DNA from: Limiplasma sp031549415
GTDB lineage: Bacteria; Bacillota; Clostridia; Christensenellales; Aristaeellaceae
Assembly: GCA_031549415.1 (NCBI GenBank)
Contig: JAVBPU010000005.1
Coordinates: 160,257 to 224,256 of the forward strand
DNA length: 64,000 nt
Direction: 5' to 3'
Positions 50,549 through 59,029 of this stretch are shown in pieces. The notes under the pieces are model-generated. The model ran no database searches and was not told where the DNA came from. It saw only the letters and a program-made list of their open reading frames with translations. A program made the position numbers and the translations under genes. Positions within the stretch are counted from its first letter, which is position 1; the number at the start of each line of letters is the position of its first letter.

Positions 50549-50992
50549 TTGGACATCAAAAAAATAGAGGCAAACAAGAAACAGTTTCTGGATTTGCTCT
50601 TGCTGGCGGACGAGGATGAATCGATGATCGGCAAGTATTTAGAACGAGGCGAGCTTTTTGCCCTCTACGATAACGGCCTGAAAAGCGTTTGCGTGGTGAC
50701 CCGGGAAAGCGATACGGTGTGCGAGCTGAAAAACATCGCCACCTATGAATCCTGCCATGGCCAAGGGTACGGCGGCGCGCTGCTGCGCCACCTGTTTGCC
50801 CATTACAAGGGCCAGTATGCCACCATGCTGGTGGGCACAGGGGACAGCCCAAGGATCTTGCGGTTTTACCAGCGGAACGGGTTCCAGCTTTCTCACCGGA
50901 TCAAAAACTTTTTTACCGACAACTATGACCACCCCATGTTTGAGGAAGGGGTTCAATTGGTGGACATGGTCTATTTGCAGAAAGACCTGTAA
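50549..50992 (+). CDS. GNAT-family N-acetyltransferase
   Basis: 147 residues from TTG at 50549, seven bases after GGAGTG; no ATG fits the N-terminus. The acetyl-CoA binding core is KNIATYESCHGQGYGGALLRHLFAHY (the Q/R-x-x-G-x-G/A type turn is HGQGYGG), then PRILRFYQRNGFQLSHRIKNFF, the typical C-terminal strand-helix. Substrate not predictable. It follows the VanY-like gene by 54 bp, so it may be transcribed with it. Confidence 0.82.
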   Translation: MDIKKIEANKKQFLDLLLLADEDESMIGKYLERGELFALYDNGLKSVCVVTRESDTVCELKNIATYESCHGQGYGGALLRHLFAHYKGQYATMLVGTGDSPRILRFYQRNGFQLSHRIKNFFTDNYDHPMFEEGVQLVDMVYLQKDL

Positions 50993-51070
50993 GAAAATCC
51001 GTCATCTACAGAAATTCTCTCCATACTGCTCTCCACTCATCACATGCGAAAGAAGCGAAAAGAGAAAATG

Positions 51071-53980
51071 ATGAAGAAACTGGCCCTGGTTTTGCTCTGC
51101 GCCCTGCTGCTGGCGGCGCTGCCTCCCTGCCCACAAAAGGCCGCCGCAGACGCGTTGCCGGCGTTCCTGTTTCCCCAGTATGGCTTTCGCTTTGGCATGT
51201 CCATGGAGGATATCAAGACGCTGGGCGAGCAGGTGGAACTGGGGCCTTGTTCTTCAAAGCAAGACCTGGACGGCTATTTCAGCCTGACCTATCCAGCGCA
51301 GGAATTCGCGGGGGTTTACGGCTCGGCCATCTATGGCTTTACCGCCGACCAAAAGCTGATGGAGATCCGGTTTCAGGTGAAGGACGACGCTCCGGAGCCG
51401 GTCTATGAGAAGCTCAAGGCGGTATTGGTTGGGCTTGCCCAGGACGGCGCCCCCTATGTGGAGGAAGGCCCTCGAAGTGAGGACCGCTTTGGGGAGACGG
51501 TGACCTGGCCGAAAACCCTTGTGTTCACATCGCCGAATATGGGCCTGGAATTGACCTATTCCAGTGTGGGCGTGGTGGAGTTCACTGTTTTTGAGCGCTT
51601 TGCGATCCCGGCGGATTTCGTTGCGCGGCTGTACAATCCGGCCACCGGCATCTTCTTGGAAGCGTTTTCCTACCACAGCGGGCTGACTGATCTGCAGGCC
51701 CTGGTCCAGGCGCAGGGCTGGCTTGGGCACGTTCCCGCTGCACAAGACCCGGCCTTAGGGCTCTTTCACATGCCTTTTGGCGGCTTTCGCGATGGGCTCG
51801 TTGCATTGACTTTGGACCTCACAGCAGATGACGTGTATGGGGTGGATGTAAAATTCCGGGTCAGCCGCACTTTTGGCAAGGAGGTTTGGAAAGAGCTTTG
51901 GACGCAGCTGAACGCGGCCTATGGCGATCCCTCCCAGACCTGGGACGGTCAGGAAAGCTTCAGCAGCACAGGCCCTTTGGTGGACACTTCCTCCCATTTG
52001 GGGGATAGATATCTCCGCCTGGGGTTCCGCCCCCGTGGGGAGGCGTCCTCTGTGGACACCGGCGAACCCCGCCCCAGCCAACCGCCGGTGGACCTGCGGG
52101 GCGATGTGGGCTATATGCCCGATCTTCCTGACCAGGAGGTCCCCAGCGATCCCTCCGGCAGGCCCCTGCCAGTCCTTGGAAATTCTGGCGGAAACCTGGT
52201 CCAGGGGGGCTATGTGGCCGGGGACGCGGCCCGTTTGTTCTACCGCAACTTCCAGCAGGAGGGCCAGCTCTTCCTCCGGGAGGAACCTACAGGGGCCTCC
52301 CGCTGCCTCAGCAACGTTACCAACATCTCCCAAATCAACGTCATGCCGGATTGGATCTACTTTTCAAGGCAAGAGCCCACCCGGGAGCACTCCTGGAATG
52401 ATTTTACCGCCACAGGGGCCTTTTTTCGCATAAGGCCCGACGGCGGAGAAACCCAGCGCTTTGCCCTGCCCGATGGCCTCAAGATTGCCCAAATGCTCGT
52501 CTATGACGGTTCCCTCTATTTCGCGGTGTACCGCGCTTTCTACGATGTTCCCAAGTACAACGGCCTGGAGGACAACGGCCTCGACTATGCCCTGTGCCGG
52601 GTCAGCGAGGCCAGCCTGACCGGCGGGGTCGTCAGCCCTGAATTCCTGCTGGACGAGTACGGCACCGAAACCCTGCGCATTGCCATTGAAAACGGCAGGC
52701 TGTATTATACCCGGTTTTTGGGCAGCGAAGGCGGCGCGTACCGGGCCAGCTTCGGGCACATGGCCCTGGACGGCAGCGGCCGAACCGAAAGCAGCTTCGA
52801 CACCGCCTCGGACCGCGCCTGCTACGACACCCAGGTGAAGGACGGCGTGTTCTATTATGTGCTCCGCTTCCCCTCCGCCACCCTGGACGATACCCTTCTG
52901 GCGCGAGACGCGCAAAGCGGGCAGCCCCGGGTGCTGCAAGAGGCGAACTGGGCCCTGTACAGCCTTTGTCTTTCCGACGACGCCTTGTATTTTCTCTCCA
53001 TGGTGGATGGCCAGGAAGGCGCGTCCATTGCGCCCTTTAGGGCGGTGACCCTGCACCGGTCCTCTTTGGATGGAAGCGCCCGTCAAAAGCTGGCGGACCT
53101 GCCCACCACCCATGCCCGCGCCCTGCACATCGTGGGTTCCTATCTCTACTATTTGAGTTTGGACGATGGAAAGCTCTACCGGCTTCCCACGGACGGCAGC
53201 GGAACGCCCCAGGCTTCCTGGGCCGGGGAAAACGGCGGGGATGGCCAGAGCGACCCGAACACTAACAGCAATAACAACGATAACGGTAATAACAACGATA
53301 ACGGCAGCAATGACAACGATAACGGCAGCCATAACAACGATAGCAGCAACGGCGGCGGCAACAGCCCCCCCGCTGACAGACCGCCCAAGGACCTGATCAG
53401 CAGCCAGGATGGCACGCAAGATGGCCCTCCCGGCGGCAGCCCGGTTGGCACTGTTCCCACCCCATCCCCCACGCCTCAGCAGCCCGAAACCGCCGACGCC
53501 TTTTCCCCCATCCCCACCTTGCCGCCCGGGTTTCTCATTGACCAGCCCGGAGACCAGCGGCATGATGTATACACCGGGCCGGGGAAAACCTATTTCCGAG
53601 TGAAGCCGGGCAAGAAGCTTGCCTATGTGTCCACCAACGGCTGGATCAAGGCCTATGCCCGGGACGGCAAATGGCTTCTGATTGAATATGAAACCAACAG
53701 CTCCGGGGGCAACCGCATGGGGTACGTAGCCGGGAGCAAGATTTTCGATTTCAACCGGGCCCCGGAATTGCCCAAGGCCAACCTTCCCTTTCGCGTCCTC
53801 AGCGCCTGTGTGATCTCAGACGACCCCAATGTGAGCGGGCGAGCCGTGCTGGATGTACCCAAGGATGCCACCGGCACCTTGTTTTGCACCCATTTGGGAC
53901 GGTGGGGCTATGTGGAGATGACCCTGGGGGGCAAGAAGATTCGGGGCTTTGTGGCCCTGGAGGCTATGGCGCTGGAATAG
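51071..53980 (+). CDS. Large secreted protein with DUF5050-like propeller and C-terminal SH3 domain
   Basis: 969 residues from ATG at 51071 (an ATG lies directly before it; the ribosome site is weak). Signal peptide KKLALVLLCALLLAALPPC. An N-terminal half has two similar blocks (FGMSMEDIKTLGEQVELG; FGGFRDGLVALTLDLTADDVYGV). A middle DUF5050-like propeller reads values such as RLFYRNFQQEGQLFLRE, INVMPDWIYFSR and DGSLYFAVYR. An Asn/Asp/Gly-rich linker (nt 53258-53350) is coded by a near-perfect AAC-GAT-AAC-GGN repeat. A Pro/Thr linker and an SH3-like domain close it (YTGPGKTYFRV, GWIKAYARDGKWLLIEYE). Probably a cell-wall-associated protein; function unknown. Confidence 0.78.
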   Translation: MKKLALVLLCALLLAALPPCPQKAAADALPAFLFPQYGFRFGMSMEDIKTLGEQVELGPCSSKQDLDGYFSLTYPAQEFAGVYGSAIYGFTADQKLMEIRFQVKDDAPEPVYEKLKAVLVGLAQDGAPYVEEGPRSEDRFGETVTWPKTLVFTSPNMGLELTYSSVGVVEFTVFERFAIPADFVARLYNPATGIFLEAFSYHSGLTDLQALVQAQGWLGHVPAAQDPALGLFHMPFGGFRDGLVALTLDLTADDVYGVDVKFRVSRTFGKEVWKELWTQLNAAYGDPSQTWDGQESFSSTGPLVDTSSHLGDRYLRLGFRPRGEASSVDTGEPRPSQPPVDLRGDVGYMPDLPDQEVPSDPSGRPLPVLGNSGGNLVQGGYVAGDAARLFYRNFQQEGQLFLREEPTGASRCLSNVTNISQINVMPDWIYFSRQEPTREHSWNDFTATGAFFRIRPDGGETQRFALPDGLKIAQMLVYDGSLYFAVYRAFYDVPKYNGLEDNGLDYALCRVSEASLTGGVVSPEFLLDEYGTETLRIAIENGRLYYTRFLGSEGGAYRASFGHMALDGSGRTESSFDTASDRACYDTQVKDGVFYYVLRFPSATLDDTLLARDAQSGQPRVLQEANWALYSLCLSDDALYFLSMVDGQEGASIAPFRAVTLHRSSLDGSARQKLADLPTTHARALHIVGSYLYYLSLDDGKLYRLPTDGSGTPQASWAGENGGDGQSDPNTNSNNNDNGNNNDNGSNDNDNGSHNNDSSNGGGNSPPADRPPKDLISSQDGTQDGPPGGSPVGTVPTPSPTPQQPETADAFSPIPTLPPGFLIDQPGDQRHDVYTGPGKTYFRVKPGKKLAYVSTNGWIKAYARDGKWLLIEYETNSSGGNRMGYVAGSKIFDFNRAPELPKANLPFRVLSACVISDDPNVSGRAVLDVPKDATGTLFCTHLGRWGYVEMTLGGKKIRGFVALEAMALE
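53258..53350 (+). repeat. Asn/Asp-coding microsatellite-like repeat inside a CDS
   Basis: Iterations of AAYAACGATAACGG and variants encode N, D, G and S. Copy number could vary by slippage. Confidence 0.75.
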
Positions 53981-53990
53981 GGGGGGGAGC

Positions 53991-55523
53991 CTACAGGGGG
54001 AGGGGCAGCACGCCCTCCTCCGATCTCACCTCAAAGGAACCCTCCCGCAAATCCGCGATGAGTTCAGCGGTGTGGCCGTCCCTCCGCCAAATCCAATGAA
54101 GGGTATTGGGTTCCCCTTGTATCATTTCAAAATCCGCGTCAAAGCCAAAGGCCGGGCAAGTATTGCGAAAGCGCAGCAGTTCCAGCTGCCGCTGCACCAC
54201 GGGCCTTTCCAGGCCCGCCGCCATCTCTTCCCAGCGCAAATTGGTGCGGTTGATCTCCTTATGCCCGCCGGCTCCCGCCCTTTCCACCGCCTGTACATCG
54301 TTCCGGCCCGCGAACAGGTCCAGGTACCACACCTGGGGCTTCCCTGGCATAAACATCTGAATGGCCCGGGCCAGCAGCAGCTTGCCCTCGTCCTCCCCCA
54401 GGGCGCTGAAATAGGTGGCGTTCACCTGGTAATACACATTCTTTTGCCCGTGCAAATCCTTCACCAGGCCGCCCCGGCTCACCAGGGTTTTGATCAGTGC
54501 TTCAATCCGCTCCTCCGGCAGAAGCCCCTTTAGATCCAGCAACGGAATCCCATCGTGGCAGCCCAGCATATTCACCGTGCGAAGCTTCTTCTCCCGAATC
54601 TCCCGGGCCCAGCGGCATAGCAGCTCTCCGGAACCCCTCTGAAAGGCGTCCAGCATCAGCCCCGGCAGAAAAAAATCATAGCACAGGTATCCGGCCGCGC
54701 CCAGTTTTTCATGGATTTTCTCTTCGTAGCTGGCGTGAATCTCTGGCAGAAGGGTCAAAGCGTATGTCTCCGCCAAGCCTTGCAGCCTTTCCAGAAGCTG
54801 CCAGGTTTCCGGCTCGTTCAAAAAATTCCGCTTGCCGGGGGCCTTGGGGGCATAGGCAAAAGCATCCAGCCGCACGATGCTGGCACCGTATCCCGCCAGG
54901 GTTTTCAGGGTTTGCTCATAATACTCGAAGGCCAGGGGAGAGCGGATGTTGATGTCCATCTGCCCCAGGTATTTTTGCTGACCCTCCACAACCTGGACCT
55001 CTTGGTAAAAGGTGTTCCAATAGGGCACGTTTCGCCCGCCCGGAAAGCGCACCATCAGAAGGGGCAGCCCGGGCTTTCTCAAAAACATGTCTTGGATCAG
55101 GGCTGCCTCCGGCTGAATGTACCCTTCGGCGGTCATGGTCCCATGGCCTTCCCAGAAGCGGTTCCAGTCAATGAAAAAATCCCGGTAGGGCGAGCCGTCC
55201 CCCTTTTGCAAAATGTCCTGGAAGGCTTCACACTGCACCGAGGCATGGTTCACCAAAAAGTCCAGCTTCAAGTCCATCCCCAAGGCCCGCAGGGCTTTCA
55301 AATCCTCTTCCGTGGCCAACCGTTCCTCCAGGCCGTAGTCGATCACGGAAAACCCCCGGTCCAAATCCGAGTGGAACAGGCTGGGCAACAGATAGGCCGA
55401 AGCAAAAGCCCCTTGCAGCGGTTTCTGCCGCAAAAAGCGCACCATCTCCCCCAGGGTCCCGCCCAGGCTGTCCGGGTAGGCGTTCAGCATGGGTCCGGCG
55501 GAAAGCCAAGGCGCATCTTCCAT
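53991..55523 (-). CDS. GH13 subfamily 18 sugar phosphorylase (sucrose phosphorylase-like)
   Basis: 510 residues from ATG at 55523, seven bases after AAGGAGA; the frame continues upstream through the kinase gene and is not used. Motifs of GH13_18: HSDLDRGFSVIDYG, LDFLVNHAS, VRLDAFAYAPKAPGKRNFLNEP (nucleophile D220), LLPEIHASYE (acid/base E261) and MLGCHDGIPLLDLKG. These enzymes split sucrose, glucosylglycerol, glucosylglycerate or sucrose 6-phosphate with phosphate to give glucose 1-phosphate. The acceptor specificity is not clear from sequence. It follows the P-loop kinase gene with essentially no gap. Confidence 0.85.
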   Translation of the reverse strand: MEDAPWLSAGPMLNAYPDSLGGTLGEMVRFLRQKPLQGAFASAYLLPSLFHSDLDRGFSVIDYGLEERLATEEDLKALRALGMDLKLDFLVNHASVQCEAFQDILQKGDGSPYRDFFIDWNRFWEGHGTMTAEGYIQPEAALIQDMFLRKPGLPLLMVRFPGGRNVPYWNTFYQEVQVVEGQQKYLGQMDINIRSPLAFEYYEQTLKTLAGYGASIVRLDAFAYAPKAPGKRNFLNEPETWQLLERLQGLAETYALTLLPEIHASYEEKIHEKLGAAGYLCYDFFLPGLMLDAFQRGSGELLCRWAREIREKKLRTVNMLGCHDGIPLLDLKGLLPEERIEALIKTLVSRGGLVKDLHGQKNVYYQVNATYFSALGEDEGKLLLARAIQMFMPGKPQVWYLDLFAGRNDVQAVERAGAGGHKEINRTNLRWEEMAAGLERPVVQRQLELLRFRNTCPAFGFDADFEMIQGEPNTLHWIWRRDGHTAELIADLREGSFEVRSEEGVLPLPL

Positions 55524-55525
55524 GC

Positions 55526-56503
55526 TCATTCTCCTTCCCGCGCCGCCATCCGGGCGCTGTAGGCCGCGTAGGAGAGCAGCTCTCCGTCTTTGGAGAGAAT
55601 CAGCCTGGCCTGCGGGGCCTGGGCCTCCAACTGCCTCTGTTCCAGCTCCAGCACCATCGTGGTGAAGGGGCTGTCCACGCTCCCGTCCCGGTGGCGGGAT
55701 TTCCGATAGGCCAGGGTTTCCTGGGGCGTGCTGCTGAGCAAAATGGGATAATCCACCCCCTGGAACCGGGGGCTGTTCCCATGGGTCCATTCCATCACCA
55801 GCACTTGCACGCCGCGAAAATCCACCGGCTCATACCAAAGCGCCTCTTCCTCCCGGCCCATGCGCTTCAAAAAGAGAACGTCCGCGCCGTTTTTGAACTG
55901 GGCCACAATCCCGGTGACCTCGTCAAAATCAATCTCCTGGGGCGAACCCAGGTACGCCCCCAGGCCCTTGCGGCCCTCCCGCTGGTAGACGGCCAGCCAG
56001 GGATGCTCCCTGGCCAAAGCGGGGTCCGCGTCCCGCTGTTCTTGTTGAAGCCCTCTGAGCGCAGCGCCCCGCTCCGGCGTATACTGCCCGTTGGCCACCA
56101 GGCCCCGCACCCCGCTGGCGCGAAACACCCGCAGGCGCTCCGCGTCATTCTGCCGGGGAATGCGCCGGGGGTAGTTGTCCCCGGAGAGCACATAGCTGCC
56201 AACCCCCGCCTGCCGCAGATAAAATGCCAGCAAGGACGCGGTTTCCGATTTGCCCACCCCGGAGCCCCCGCAAACCGCCACCACCGCCTTTTGGTGCGGG
56301 TTTTCCCGGAGCAGCCCCGGCAGCGCCTTTCGCAGCTCCGGAAAGAGGCGGTTGGCTTTGAGCACATGGCTTTCCCCAATGTGAACGATATCGCCTGGCA
56401 TATCCCCCTGGGGGATGGCCTCCGGCAGTGGGGGCGGCTTCCATCCGCCCTCCTGTTCCAGCTTTTCCAGCTTCTCGATAGCCTCCCTGCCCGTCCTCTC
56501 CAT
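55526..56503 (-). CDS. P-loop kinase-like protein paired with the sugar phosphorylase
   Basis: 325 residues from ATG at 56503, eight bases after AAGGAG. A Walker A site VCGGSGVGKSETAS spans about 78-90 and is followed by LSGDNYPRRIPRQNDAERLRVFR, which looks like a uridine-kinase/APS-kinase type lid and substrate loop. Later, VQVLVMEWTHGNSPRFQGVDYPILL could be the Walker B region. I cannot name the family. The nearly overlapping junction with the GH13 phosphorylase suggests it phosphorylates a product or substrate of that enzyme (inference), which would be an unusual disaccharide-phosphate route. Confidence 0.72.
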   Translation of the reverse strand: MERTGREAIEKLEKLEQEGGWKPPPLPEAIPQGDMPGDIVHIGESHVLKANRLFPELRKALPGLLRENPHQKAVVAVCGGSGVGKSETASLLAFYLRQAGVGSYVLSGDNYPRRIPRQNDAERLRVFRASGVRGLVANGQYTPERGAALRGLQQEQRDADPALAREHPWLAVYQREGRKGLGAYLGSPQEIDFDEVTGIVAQFKNGADVLFLKRMGREEEALWYEPVDFRGVQVLVMEWTHGNSPRFQGVDYPILLSSTPQETLAYRKSRHRDGSVDSPFTTMVLELEQRQLEAQAPQARLILSKDGELLSYAAYSARMAAREGE

Positions 56504-56595
56504 TCCGCTTCTCCTTTCCTCCGCCAAGCCAACGTAGAGTCGTATGATTCCAAAACAGCGCCACTGCTTGGGCAGAGGCGCTCAGTTGACAAACG

Positions 56596-56694
56596 CTACA
56601 GGGAGGTTTGGAGGCGCAGCGCCCCTCCAAGTGAAATCGTATCGCTCAGCTTTGCCGGGCGTGGGGGGGCGTTTCCGCTGGCGCGGAAACGCCC
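56596..56694. repeat. Intergenic hairpins, partial element F
   Basis: GGAGGTTTGGAGGCGCAGCG then CCCCTCC resembles the GGAGGCG module of copy C. From 56669, GGCGTTTCCGC pairs exactly with GCGGAAACGCC (11 bp). Between the arcC and kinase genes; no gene is seen. Confidence 0.5.
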
Positions 56695-56737
56695 TGTACA
56701 TTTGCCAAAGCGGGTAGGCCCACTTTGGAGATCCTGT

Positions 56738-57670
56738 TTACCCTCGAATGACGGTGCCCGTCTTGCCCGCAATGCCGTCGCTGGCTTTTTCCAGCAGAGT
56801 GATCAGGGCCTGGCGGCCCGGCTTGCTGGTGGCAAAGTCCAGGGCGGCCTGCACCTTGGGCAGCATGGAGCCGGGGGCAAACTGCCCCTGGGCCATGTAC
56901 TTCTCCGCGTCGGCGGGGCTCAGCTCGCTAAGCCATTGCTGGTCCGGCTTGCCAAAGTTGATGGCCACCTTTTCCACCGCCGTCAGAATGATCAGATAGT
57001 CCGCGTCCAGCATCTTGGCCATGCAGGCGCTGGCAAAGTCCTTGTCAATGACCGCGCCCACGCCCTTTAGGTGGTTGCCCTCGGACACCACGGGGATGCC
57101 GCCGCCGCCCGCCGCGATGGGAATCAGCCCGGCCTCCGTCAGCTGCCGCACCGTGTCGATTTCAATGATCTCCACGGGCTTGGGGGAGGCCACCACCCGG
57201 CGGTAGCCTCGGCCGGAATCCTCCACCATGGTATAGCCCTTTTCCTTCACCAGCTGGTCCGCTTCTTCCTTGGACAGGAAGGAACCGATGGGCTTGGTGG
57301 GCTTTTGGAAGGCGGGGTCGGCGGCGTCCACCCGCACCTGGGTCAGCACTGTGGCCACGGACTTTTCGATTCCACGGTTCCGCAATTCTTCCCGCAGGGC
57401 GTTTTGCAGGTCATAGCCGATGTACCCCTGGCTCATGGCCACGCATACGGACAGCGAAACCACAGGCTCTTGATGGGCGCGGCAATACTCCGACATGGCG
57501 TTTTGGATCATGCCCACCTGGGGGCCGTTGCCATGGGCAATGATCACCTGGTGCCCCTGCTCAATCAGGTCCGCGATGGGCTTTGCGGTGGCCTGCACGG
57601 CAATCATCTGCTCCGGCAGGTTGTTTCCCAGGGCGTTGCCGCCCAGGGCGATCACAATTTTCTTTCCCAT
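56738..57670 (-). CDS. arcC: Carbamate kinase
   Basis: 310 residues from ATG at 57670 (GGAGGGG upstream). The amino-acid-kinase fold is typical: KIVIALGGNALG at the N-terminus, IIAHGNGPQVGM, AAGGGGIPVV, GAVIDKDFASACMAKMLDADYLIILTAVEKV, and a C-terminal GKTGTVI. It forms ATP from carbamoyl phosphate and ADP. As last gene of ygeX-ygeY-ygeW-arcC it is the energy-yielding step of that pathway: carbamoyl phosphate released by YgeW would be cashed in here. Confidence 0.93.
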   Translation of the reverse strand: MGKKIVIALGGNALGNNLPEQMIAVQATAKPIADLIEQGHQVIIAHGNGPQVGMIQNAMSEYCRAHQEPVVSLSVCVAMSQGYIGYDLQNALREELRNRGIEKSVATVLTQVRVDAADPAFQKPTKPIGSFLSKEEADQLVKEKGYTMVEDSGRGYRRVVASPKPVEIIEIDTVRQLTEAGLIPIAAGGGGIPVVSEGNHLKGVGAVIDKDFASACMAKMLDADYLIILTAVEKVAINFGKPDQQWLSELSPADAEKYMAQGQFAPGSMLPKVQAALDFATSKPGRQALITLLEKASDGIAGKTGTVIRG

Positions 57671-57691
57671 AGTACCCCTCCGCCTTTCGGC

Positions 57692-58888
57692 TTACTTTTG
57701 ATTCCAACGCTCGGTGGCGTCCTTCTCTAGTTTCGCCAGCTTGGCGGCCGGGTCCTTCACCTTGGCCAAAAAGATCATGGCCGCGATGATATACGGCTTG
57801 AAAGAGGCTTCCTTGTACAGGGGGGTGCGGTAGCGGTCAAACACGGAGGCCTCCACTTCGCCTTCCTTGCAGCTGACGCCGGTGATGTCCGCGGGCAGGC
57901 AGTGCATGTACAGGGCCTTGCCGTCCTTGGTGGTCTTCATCAGCTCTTCCGTGCATTCCCAGTCCTTGTGCTTGGCGTTTTCGGCCAGCAGTTCCTTTTC
58001 CAGGGCCTTGATGCCGTCAAAGTCGCCCTTGCCGTACAAATCGGTGCGCTTTTCCATGGCGCTGAAGGAGGCCCAGCTCTTAGGATAGACGATGTCCGCG
58101 TCCTGAAAGGCCTCCGCCATGTTATGGGTCCGCTTGAAGCTGCCGCCGGATTTCTTCGCGTTGGCCTTGGCCACTTCCTCCACCTCGGGCATCACTTCAT
58201 AGCCCTCGGGATGGGCCAGCACCACTTCCATGCCCATGCGGGTCATGAGGCCGATGATGCCCTGGGGCACGGACAGGGGCTTGCCGTAGGAGGGCGAATA
58301 GGCCCAGCTCATGGCAATTTTCTTGCCCTTCAGGTTTTCAATGCCGCCAAACTGGTCAATCAGGTGCAGGCAATCCGCCATGGCCTGGGTGGGGTGGTCA
58401 ATATCGCATTGCAGGTTCACCAAGGTGGGCTTTTGCTCCAGTACGCCGTCCTTGTGGCCGTCGGTCACCGCCTGCACCACATCCCGCATGTAGGCGTTGC
58501 CCTTGCCAATGTACATGTCGTCCCGAATGCCGATCACATCCGCCATGAAGGAGATCATGTTGGCGGTTTCCCGGACGGTTTCTCCGTGGGCGATCTGGCT
58601 TTTGCCCTCGTCCAGGTCGGCCACGTTCAGGCCCAGCAGGTTGCAGGCGGAGGCGAAGGAGAACCGGGTGCGGGTGGAGTTGTCCCGGAAGATGGAGATG
58701 CCCAGGCCGCTGTCAAAAATCTTGGTGGAGATGTTGCGCTCCCGCAGGTCCCGCAGGGCCTCCGCCACTTCAAAAACCGCCTTGATCTCGTCGTCGCTCT
58801 TTTCCCAGGTGAGGAAGAAATCTCCGTCAACCATGTTCTTCGTATCCAGCTTTTTCAGGGCCTCGATGTTTTTTTGGGCTTTGCTCAT
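57692..58888 (-). CDS. ygeW: Knotted carbamoyltransferase YgeW
   Basis: 398 residues (AAGGAG upstream). Carbamoyl-phosphate binding motifs are DNSTRTRFSF (S71-R75, an STRTR form) and MHCLPAD (329-334); DIDHPTQAMADCLHL supplies the H-P-T-Q turn. YgeW belongs to the knotted transcarbamylases and is neither ornithine- nor aspartate-specific in tests of homologues. In purine-degrading clusters it is thought to act on a ureide such as an oxamate- or diaminopropionate-linked carbamoyl compound. 21 bp ahead of arcC. Confidence 0.92.
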   Translation of the reverse strand: MSKAQKNIEALKKLDTKNMVDGDFFLTWEKSDDEIKAVFEVAEALRDLRERNISTKIFDSGLGISIFRDNSTRTRFSFASACNLLGLNVADLDEGKSQIAHGETVRETANMISFMADVIGIRDDMYIGKGNAYMRDVVQAVTDGHKDGVLEQKPTLVNLQCDIDHPTQAMADCLHLIDQFGGIENLKGKKIAMSWAYSPSYGKPLSVPQGIIGLMTRMGMEVVLAHPEGYEVMPEVEEVAKANAKKSGGSFKRTHNMAEAFQDADIVYPKSWASFSAMEKRTDLYGKGDFDGIKALEKELLAENAKHKDWECTEELMKTTKDGKALYMHCLPADITGVSCKEGEVEASVFDRYRTPLYKEASFKPYIIAAMIFLAKVKDPAAKLAKLEKDATERWNQK

Positions 58889-58939
58889 GGTTTCTTACTC
58901 CTTTGATTCATTGATTGTGTTTTGGTGGACGACTTTGTT

Positions 58940-59024
58940 TTCCCCCTCACCGCGTGAAACGCGGTGAAAATGGGTCCAGGGGTGAAACCCCTGGTGGGGT
59001 GCAGGGGTGAAACCCCTGCAAACC
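58940..59024 (+). repeat. Intergenic hairpin element, copy E
   Basis: TTCACCGCG-type hairpin (CACCGCG-TGAAA-CGCGGTG) followed by ATGGGTCCAGGGGTGAAACCCCTGG and TGCAGGGGTGAAACCCCTGC. It sits between ygeY and ygeW within their operon, so it is transcribed antisense to its orientation. Confidence 0.65.
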
Positions 59025-59029
59025 CCCGT

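Noticed and set aside
53991..55790. Reading the GH13 gene from its longest frame (599 codons)
   Set aside because: The first 89 codons are out-of-frame sequence of the kinase gene; a good ribosome site marks ATG at 55523.
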